A stretch of 64,000 nucleotides of DNA from Bactericera cockerelli (lineage: Eukaryota > Arthropoda > Insecta > Hemiptera > Triozidae). Positions 56,385 to 64,000 of the stretch are shown here, one piece after another; position 1 is the first letter of the stretch; each line of letters starts with the position of its first letter. Location of the stretch: positions 16,109,756 through 16,173,755 of the forward strand of contig CM044961.1 of assembly GCA_024516035.1 (NCBI GenBank). Direction: 5' to 3'. The position numbers and the translations under genes are program-made. The notes under the pieces are model-generated. The model worked only from the letters and a program-made list of their open reading frames with translations. It had not been told where the DNA came from and ran no database searches.

Positions 56385-57985
56385 TTTTCCGGCGAGTTTT
56401 AATCTGCTCGTTGGATTAGTGCGGCGCAAGTTTCAAAAGTCTTCGGGGGCTACCTCCTCAACGTGTAAATGTTAGTTTTGTTTTTTTTTTTTTCTCAGTA
56501 CATGTAAATCTTGGTTTTCATTTCATGTTGACACAGAATTCAGAGTACGTTTTGGCTGTAATGTGTTGAACTAACATGTGTTTTAAGCTCGAGATATTTG
56601 ATAGAATTAATTTATATTATTTAAAAAGTATTTACTCTGAATATTAGGAATTGAGATTTATAAAAACTGGCGCTTTTGATTTAAATTCTCCCATATTATG
56701 TACTACGATAGGAATATCCTAGACACAAGATTAAACCTACCTTCTTTTTTAATTTTGTGTGATTCGTTTGCTTTTTGACCCACCCCTTCTTCTTAACAGT
56801 TGAGTCTCACTTGAAATTTTAGACGTTTGTGTTGAGATAAGTCACAGTAATTATTCATTTATTTTTCAAATAATGTTGAAAGTTATTTTCTGACATACTC
56901 TGTTTCAGTCTAAATGGTTCATTGTGCAGAATTTTTAAAGTATACGTATGTATGTAGGTACTTTCAAGTGAGAGTTATTTAAATTTGAAACATCTCTGAA
57001 GCCCAATATTTTATGTTTCATATCACATGTATTTGGGTTGAAATATATTTTTATTTTTCTCACCTAATTTTCATATTACTGCTCTTTAGTCCAGTGGCAT
57101 GTTTGTTCTCTGCCTATGGACTGGATTTGTCCCTTAGGGTAGCACCAACAGTTTTCATCAGAACACAAGCTCACTGTTATATAGATATAAGTATTGCTTT
57201 CTCTAATCCCACTGTAACTAGCTGTCCTAAAATACCAACACATCAGTCTGTTAAACCGTTTAACCGAATGTTTAAAGTATTTTTAAAACCCAATGAAAAG
57301 ACGGTGTGGGTCTCTTTTAATATGAATTTTGAAACTGACTGATGTATGTTACCTTGGAAAAGTTGAATCTCCCATTGAACTTGGGCTTCTCTTGTTTAAT
57401 TTAATCTGTTTTTTGTTATATTTCTATCATGCCTAGGTGAGATTTCAAGAACAATGAAAAAGCTAGTTGCAAGTTTTTTTCTTCAAAACATGTGGTATGG
57501 CATTGCGTCTGACTGACTGTCTAGATACTCTAGATGATATCTTTGGCTCGGGTATTCAAAAAATTGAAAAAATAAAAATAAAAGCATCTGAATAAAATAA
57601 TACTTCCCATGTCCAGTTCAATTAAACTCGCAAGATAAAAAGTAATAATTTCTATAAAAAATGTTGATAAAATCCTTTGTCACATTTGTGGTGGATAGTG
57701 AAGCATTACGAGATATTTAATTAAATTTATTTAACCTAAATCTAACTGCTTGTTCATAATGCCACTACCTGCAAATCCATTCAAATAGCTTATCATTATT
57801 CTTCACGAGTTACAAACGAGTATTGAGAAGAATTTTACAAAAGATTTAAAGAACATTTCAATCTTTTAATAAAATTTTCATTTTGTACTGGTTTTCTCAC
57901 TTTTAGTAGGATTATATTTGTTTTAAATGTTCAATATTTTCTTTCTAAAACTGTGAAATAAAAACTTGCCTGAAGTTAATGGAAT
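56385..57985 (+). other. U2AF2 3' UTR
   Basis: About 1.6 kb of AT-rich sequence without a convincing ORF. AATAAA motifs occur around 57560-57600 and in the terminal group near 57867 and at 57957-57962. The facing aminopeptidase gene has its minus-strand AATAAA at 58015-58010, so the two transcripts end within tens of bases of each other. Confidence 0.5.
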
Positions 57986-58669
57986 ACTGTACACACAAGA
58001 CTTGTTTGTTTTATTTCATTATATCAAGGACAAAAATATGTAATAGACAATACATTTATAAACAAAGAACAAATAGAAATACTCACAAACGCGGTGGAGT
58101 AATTTTGGCAAATCAACTTGTATTTTTTGGTGGCGAAATGCACAATTGCACATAGTGTTTCAATTGTTGGAATATTTTAACCCTAGATTTCTTTTTCTTT
58201 CTTTAAAAAAAATCTAAGAAAATCTTCTCATTGATTGACTCATGATCTGATCTCTGTACGTATTTCCCAAATGGCAATACCTAAGAATCTGATAATGTAC
58301 CTTTTTTCTTTTTTTTTGTGGCTAAATGTGCTATAAAAAAAAATAGCCACTGGAGAAAAACGTGTACCGTGGCGAACGGCAAGGATTGAGCTGTACATAT
58401 TTATCTATGAGAACTACCCTAACATACCACTGCGAGCTTTCAGAAATCCACCCTGGATTTTTACAGATACGCTAGAAACTTATAATTGCAATTTTCTTTT
58501 AGTTGTTGCTCCATGTGTAGACAGAATTGGTTTCGAGGGACAAAATTAATAGTGCTTTAGTTTTACTAAAGACGATTTTGAATAATATTTTCACTTACTG
58601 ATATAAGAAAAAAATAATTCTAACATGTGAATTCTGTCCACTTACGACGCCCCAGGTTTTAAGGAACAG

Positions 58670-59125
58670 AATAATATCTAGCACAGAGCATACAACATTA
58701 AATATAACATCTAACACAGAGAATACAACATTAGATAGAATATCTAGCACAGAGTATGCAACATTAGATTTAACATCTAGCACAGAGCATACAACATTGG
58801 ATGTAAAATCTAGCACAGAGCATACAACATTGGATATAACATCTAACACAGAGCATACAACATTAGATATAACATCTAACACAGAGCATACAACATTAGA
58901 TAAAATATCTAGCACAGAGTATGCAACATTAGATATAACATCTGACAGAGCATACAACATTGGATATAACATCTAGCACAGAGCATACATCATTGGATAT
59001 AACATCTAGCACAGAGCATACATCATTGGATATAACATCCAGCACAGAGCATACAACATTGGATATAAAATCTAGCACAGAGCATACAGCATTGGATATA
59101 ACATCTAGCACAGAGCATACAGAAG
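58670..59125 (-). repeat. 33-bp minisatellite over the aminopeptidase stop codon
   Basis: About 13 units of a 33-bp repeat (CATCTAGCACAGAGCATACA..). The first unit contains the last codons and TAG (59107-59105) of the aminopeptidase. Because 33 is a multiple of three, an alternative minus frame stays open as an 11-residue repeat (CSVLDVISNVV), which is a repeat artefact rather than a gene. Confidence 0.9.
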
Positions 59126-62100
59126 TACACTCATGAGTGGGAACCACTTGCTGATAAGACTAAGGGCTGCAGAGTTAGGCTTGGGGGTGGTGGGTTGTGT
59201 GGGAGGGGTGGGCCCAGTAGTGGACGGGGAGGCGGGGGGTGTCGTGGGCCGAGGGCTTGGCGTGCTAGTGGGGGGAGGGGCGGTGGTGCTGGGGGTGTGG
59301 GCGGTGAACCAGGTGGAGAGAGCCGCCTGATGGGTGGCCTGGTCTTTGAAACGATCAGCAGTGTGTTCGAGGGTCTTGTTGATGTAGGAAGAAATGCTCG
59401 AGTCGTTCTTGATGGTCTCGAGGATTTTGGTGAACTGGGGACAATACATCATACAATACTTTGTTTATTCTAGGGGTATTTTTCTTTTGGATATTTTTTG
59501 TCTTGGCGTTGTGAACATACTTTATGTATCAAATGCACAATAAAACAATCTTACTTACTTCCAGGTTCGAGATTTCCAAATATTTCCATTTTATTCCAAG
59601 GTCAACTTCACCACATTCGTTCAAGAAAATGCGTTTCGGTACTTTTTAAAGATAAACAATGGACTTCCTCTTCTAAAAGAAAAATGACTTGCTTCCAGTT
59701 TTGTTCATTTTATTCCAGTTTGGTTAACTTTCGTTAGAAAGAAAAATACGGCTTCTCAGTCGGTAAGGGCAACAAAGAAGAGTTGAAATAAGGTCTCAAT
59801 AGTCTCCGTGTTTGGCAGAGACTTATTATCTGAGCGGTATTTTCCCATATGGTATTTTGACCACAGAATTAGAAAAACGTCTTGGGCTTGCTGCTAGATT
59901 AATGAGAATATGGCCCAAATCAATGAACGACGCTAAAGCGGAGACTAATACTATAATGGCGTGTTTATTACCATGCCAGCCAATCTCATGACTGAAATCC
60001 TATGCTATAGCTATAGTAACAGTGTCCACCACAGCAGCGTTCATTAATTCGGGCTTATTAGTACAAACCAGCCAACAATTACAAGCCAGCCTGGCTTACA
60101 GTTTCCTAAGGGTTCAATGGCCTCATAAAGAAAAAGCCCAAGTAATTACGTGGGTTAATCGCACGTAGAAATAATTATGTGGTTCAGGACGAGCCAACTT
60201 TGAATTTTTTTTTTTTTATAAGAAGAGGAATGTTTTATTTAGTTTTTTTTTTTTTTTTTTTTTTTTAAGTGGGGTTTAACGTCGCTTTCAACTGCCATGG
60301 TCATATCACGACGGGGGTTTTACCCTCCATTCGCAGGAAACTCACAAACCTGCTACTCACATTGACCTCACCCAGCCTGAGTGGGGCCGGGAAAAGCCAG
60401 CGTCACGAGAATTAGAATTTGAATGGTCACCCATCCAAGTCTTAACCTCGCTGGATGTCGCTTAACTTCGGTGTTCTGAAGGGAACCGGTGTATTCAACA
60501 TGCCATCGACGCTGGCTAATTTAGTTTTACTATATAAAAAAAACTTGTCCAAGGGACCGTCCTTCCGGAAGGGAACCGAGGATGCAAGAAGCATTTCCTC
60601 TTTGAATGGCCAGACTAATTTTTTGGTAAAGAAAATGATTGGAACGGGGATCACCCGTAATTCCAATCAATTTCTTTCACAAATGGTCTAACCATTTTTT
60701 CGAGTCGACGCTCCAATTGTCTGGAGACCATCACTCACCCCTCCAGCTGTAGCCAAGCTGGCTACAAAAACACCATTATATTATTATGTTTTGTGAACAC
60801 GTCTCACCTCCGCCAGTTCCGCCTGGTTCCTCACGCTGGCTCCAACGCGGGACACAATGCTCTTGAGGTTATCCTCGGCGGGGGACAGCTCATCCTCCCG
60901 AGCCTGCTTGAGGAGGGCGGGCCCCTGCGTCTTGACGAAGCGCAGTGCGGCCTTCACTCCGACCGGGTCTTCTATCACCGACTGGATGAGGATGTAGTGG
61001 TCCTGCGTGCGCACCTCTGTGCTGTTGCCTGTGATCTTGCTCAGTAGACTGGGGAGAATACCGAGAGATTATTATTATGCCTGTGATCTTGCTCAGTAGA
61101 CTGGGGAGAATACCGAGAGATTATTATTATGCCTGTGATCTTGCTCAGTAGACTGGGGAGAATACCGAGAGGTTTTTATTATTATTATCTGATCTGGTTG
61201 CAGGGTTTTCAGTGAAACCCTAACAATTAACACTGCGACCTAATTAGATCTATTGTGGAAAGTTTTTTTTTTTTTTTTCTTCCTAAAAGTATAAATAAAT
61301 ATTATAGAATTCAACTTATGGAATTTTTCAATTCTAAAGGACCATATAGTAGCAATGACGAATCAAATCAAATCTATATATTTTTATTACATTTAGCCCA
61401 ATTTTCATCACTACAATTTTATATATGTGATATTCAACCCCCAAGCAGCCTAAGACGATCGTTTCGTTCTTATTTGAACTCATCAGTTAGGCATAGCTGA
61501 TTATTAATTTCTTGCCGAGCCCAGGGTTTGAACCTGAGACCCATGGATCAATGGTACCACATGTTTGAATATCACATATATAAAATTGTAGTGATGAAAA
61601 TTGGGCTAAATGTAATAAAAATATATAGATTTGAAATATTATAGATTTATTTATGAAACAACAAACATAATTATCAAAGTTGGTAGATAAAGTCCAGAGA
61701 GGGATTGGGAGGAAAAGTCCCAAGAATACTGGATGATTCTAAGAAGATACTAAGAATGATTCTATTTAGTTTTAACGTCCTGATTGAGATAGATAGTCAG
61801 AACGGGGGTTTTACCCTCCATTCGCTGGGAATCGTACCAGCTACCCACATTAACCTCCCCCAGCCTGGGTAGGGCCGGAAATGCTAGCCTCACGTGTTCG
61901 GAGGGAACTGAATTTTCTTCGAAAAGTCTGCTCCAACCGGGGATCGAACTCGGGATCTCTGGACTACGGGCAGTAGTCACAACCATTACGCCACGGAGGC
62001 TGGCTTACCGAGAGGTTAGTCAAAGGCAATTAAGCCCTGGAACAAATTCATTTTCCTGGCAAGAAGTAACACAATACTTCCCAATTAGGTGTTGGGTCAT

Positions 62101-63892
62101 CGCGAGTGCATCGGAAGGTGTCCCTTACGAACCACTAGTGGCTGTGACCTGTGACCATATTTTTAATAAAAACTTTTATTGGTTCCGGGACCTTCTGCAT
62201 AATAGAGTATTGTACGATTGAGCTAATCTTGCATTTCGATGGTTTTGAAATAAAAACTTTGAGTGACATGTAAGAGTACAATAAACAAAGAAATAAGCAA
62301 GTCTCACCAAAAGATAATTTGTTCAAGTAGGTAATAGTCTTTTTTTGTTTCCAACTACGACTTGTTTCCAAAGATGTTATTATCTACTTCCGAAAAAAAA
62401 TATTATTAGAAAGCGGAAGAATTTGTTTTTTATATATTTTTTTTTTTTTTCAACAAAGGTTTTTGCTCCGATTTATTTATTTTTTCTTCTCATATATCTG
62501 GACGTTTCATAATCTCCTGAGCAACTTTGGTTTTGTGTCCGTCTGCCGGTCTGTTTCTTATTTGTATTTTTAGTGTCTAGAAGTCTCACACCCCAGATAT
62601 TTATGTTGATTTGTGTGACTTTCACCCAAGCCTCACTCACTTGTAGAGAATCTCCTCATCCTGCGAGCAGCCCAAGGCATGAAGCAGAGCTATCTTCTCC
62701 GAGGCCAGGTCCGTCTTCAGGTAGTAGTTCCAGAGGGCAGTCCACTGCTCCTTGGTCCCGAGCCTGATTCCCGTGCAGTATACTGCGCCCTTGATGTTGG
62801 GGTTGATACTGGAATTGGTTTAAATAAGTACATAATATAATTATATACAATGAAAATAATAGAGAGGGGTGAGATCTGTTTGACTTAGATTAAGAGGAAG
62901 CTGATACAAGGCGAGAAGTTTTAACATGGAAGATTAAAAAAAAAAAAAAACTGAAACCAGAGCAAACCCTTTTCAAAGATGTTTTAATTATTGTTGAAAA
63001 ATAAATAAATAAATGTTACACACCTACTTTCTATTAGCATAATTACAAAGTTACAATTACTACTTTCAACTAGTATAATAATTAGAATACATAAATGTAT
63101 AAGTATAAGTAGTGCTTTATTTAGATTGTCAGCGCAAGACATGTAGTCCCATTATGCCAACAGTTTAACAAAGCACCTGTTATGATAATTTCTTTGGATA
63201 ATTTTATGAGATTGGTTAGTTGTGGTTCTCCTACTTCCACCTTTTACGACTGGATGCTCTTTTTAAAGCCAAGGCGCCAAGGATTTGTGTTATTGTCTTT
63301 TAGCTTTAAAGCTGGTACCCATCTGTTAACCGCACCCAGGGAAAGAACGTCAGCCTTTTTTTAAACCAATACTAATAAATTAACTTCTTTCCATCAGCTC
63401 TATAGTTCTGATATGTAGGAAAAAAAGATTGCCATTTTTTTATTTTTAATATCAAAAGGGTCTTATTAATAATAATAATATATCGCCTTATTTATAGTGC
63501 ACGATTAGGACTATGAAGCCCCATTATTCCAGCAGTAAGCCCAAGACAAATAATTATTATGTGGTAAAAATCCCAAATGGGAGGATAACTTGTCATGTCC
63601 CGGCTGGGTTTCGAACCCACGACCTCTGGAACCTCTGGATTCACAGAGTGTCGCCTTTACCACTGAGCTACCGGGACAGACAATATTATTGGGATTATTA
63701 CTTGGAGCTCTCAGGCGCTTGAATCCAGTCCCGGAACTTGTGAGCAGCCTCGCTGGTGCAGCCGCTGTGGCCCAGCTGACAGATCCAGTCTGACACAGTG
63801 GACCTGCCAATCTTGCTCATGCTCTCTTCTGTGGCCTTGTCTTCCAGGCCCAGCACCTTGAATATGCCGTCCATGCGAGTTGTGATGTAGGT
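59105..63892 (-). CDS. M1 aminopeptidase N, C-terminal four exons
   Basis: Exons 63892-63702, 62808-62641, 61048-60808 and 59434-59105 join in matching phases into 930 nt (309 codons plus stop). They belong to the C-terminal helical (ERAP1_C-like) domain of zinc aminopeptidases: KGAVYCTGIRLGTKEQW, LASEKIALLHALGCSQ, TEVRTQDHYILIQSV and HTADRFKDQATHQAALSTWF. The HExxH catalytic domain lies upstream of the window. After the domain comes a Thr/Pro/Ser stalk of about 45 residues and a final hydrophobic segment (FPLMSVLLYALC), the layout of insect midgut aminopeptidases that are O-glycosylated and GPI-anchored; anchoring is inferred. Asn in NNDSS/NKT-type sequons suggests a secreted ectoenzyme. The acceptor of the 61048 exon is triplicated, and the stop codon sits in a 33-bp minisatellite. 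Confidence 0.88.
60055..60772 (+). repeat. (CAA)n retroposon interrupted by a 5S-headed SINE
   Basis: Pieces of the 12274-type retroposon at 60055-60210 and 60717-60772 flank a 5S-headed SINE (60244-60519, minus) and about 190 bp of unrecognised sequence. Confidence 0.65.
61031..61182 (-). repeat. 3 x 52-bp array of an aminopeptidase 3' splice site
   Basis: Each unit has TATTCTCCCCAG/TCTACTGAGCAAG, i.e. acceptor plus the first 20 nt of the exon beginning at 61048. Acceptor AGs lie at 61050-61049, 61102-61101 and 61154-61153. Confidence 0.92.
61368..61634 (-). mobile_element. hammerhead-bearing element with perfect 70-bp inverted arms
   Basis: Arms 61368-61437 and 61565-61634 are exact complements. 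The 127-bp centre holds a complete hammerhead ribozyme on the minus strand (aminopeptidase sense) and a tRNA-B-box-like GGTTCAAACCC. Inverted arms recall Penelope pseudo-LTRs and retrozymes. Confidence 0.8.
61448..61492 (-). ncRNA. type I hammerhead ribozyme
   Basis: Stem I GCCUAA/UUAGGC (6 bp, perfect), core CUGAUGA, stem II GUUC/GAAC with loop AAAUAA, GAAA, short stem III in ACGAUCGU, cleavage triplet GUC (after 61454). All conserved core bases are present. The stem II loop equals that of the ribozymes at 20361-20557, but the stems differ by compensating changes, good evidence for a selected fold. Confidence 0.88.
61757..62010 (-). repeat. tRNA-derived SINE (family F)
   Basis: Minus strand: head GCCTCCGTGGCGTAATGGTT, B box GTTCGATCCCC, then a tail shared with the 5S-headed SINEs and ending TTAAAACTAAATAGAATCAT. 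Confidence 0.7.
63477..63682 (-). repeat. tRNA-derived SINE (family B), most complete copy
   Basis: Minus strand: TGTCCCGGTAGCTCAGTGGT, then GGTTCGAAACCCAGCCGGGA, so the tRNA-like acceptor and both boxes are present, followed by the ATTATTATT-ended tail. Twenty bases past the aminopeptidase exon end at 63702. Confidence 0.75.
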
Positions 63893-63910
63893 CTGGAATT
63901 GAGAGTAGTT

Positions 63911-64000
63911 TTTTTTTTTTTAAGTGGGGTTTAACGTCGCTTTCAACTGCCATGGTCATATCACGACGGGGGTTTTACCCTCCATTCGCAGGAAACTCAC
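63911..64000 (-). repeat. 5S-headed SINE, cut by window end
   Basis: The A-tail and last 80 bases match the young copies at 28474 and 60244. Lies 19 bases from the aminopeptidase exon acceptor at 63893. Confidence 0.8.

Noticed and set aside
57013..57342. 109-residue ORF in the U2AF2 3' UTR
   Set aside because: No recognisable domain, AT-rich and located between the stop and poly(A) signals.
58595..59147. Minus-strand repeat ORFs with CSVLDVISN units
   Set aside because: A 33-bp minisatellite with period divisible by three stays open by construction; it overlaps the aminopeptidase stop.

Overview
The window is nuclear DNA from an animal, most likely an insect. The evidence is spliced genes with GT-AG introns, a starvin/BAG3 gene, an insect-type membrane aminopeptidase N, and a dense population of SINEs, LINEs, mariner, piggyBac, Helitron and Penelope-like elements. 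The 5S rRNA sequence and the AT-rich, TACCTA-rich introns would suit a hemipteran, but that placement is a weak inference.

Four host genes are visible. (1) Plus strand, 2795-14762: the 3' part of a starvin/BAG3 co-chaperone gene (7 exons, 556 codons, C-terminal BAG domain). (2) Minus strand, 36443-16492: a CFAP251/WDR66 gene (WD40 plus EF-hand-like protein of motile cilia and sperm flagella; 12 exons summing to about 1,209 codons once one extra base is discounted). (3) Plus strand, 43695-56384: the last four exons of U2AF2, the large U2AF splicing subunit, just after a 100-N assembly gap. (4) Minus strand, 63892-59105: the last four exons of an M1 aminopeptidase N with a Thr/Pro-rich stalk and a hydrophobic tail. 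Genes 1/2 and 3/4 are tail-to-tail pairs whose poly(A) signals lie only about 50-90 bases apart.

Most remaining bases are mobile DNA: two LINEs and a LINE fragment with target duplications, a mariner, a Penelope-like element with 284-bp inverted arms, Helitrons, a TTAA-flanked piggyBac-type MITE, a TIR element with 8-bp duplications, other palindromic MITEs, and at least six SINE families including 5S-rRNA-headed ones. A 118-bp 5S rRNA gene or pseudogene lies in a CFAP251 intron.

The main discoveries are: (a) complete hammerhead ribozymes in two repeat families. In one, a tandem ribozyme array forms a whole CFAP251 intron from splice site to splice site, and the ribozyme-defined start of the unit, CAGGTATGT, is itself a 5' splice-site consensus. 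In the other, the ribozyme sits between perfect 70-bp inverted arms in an aminopeptidase intron. (b) Four exon-intron junctions in three genes have been tandemly multiplied 3 to 8 times, including both the acceptor and the donor of one exon of U2AF2, a gene whose product recognises 3' splice sites. Two conserved exons and two transposon ORFs carry single-base frameshifts that look like consensus errors.
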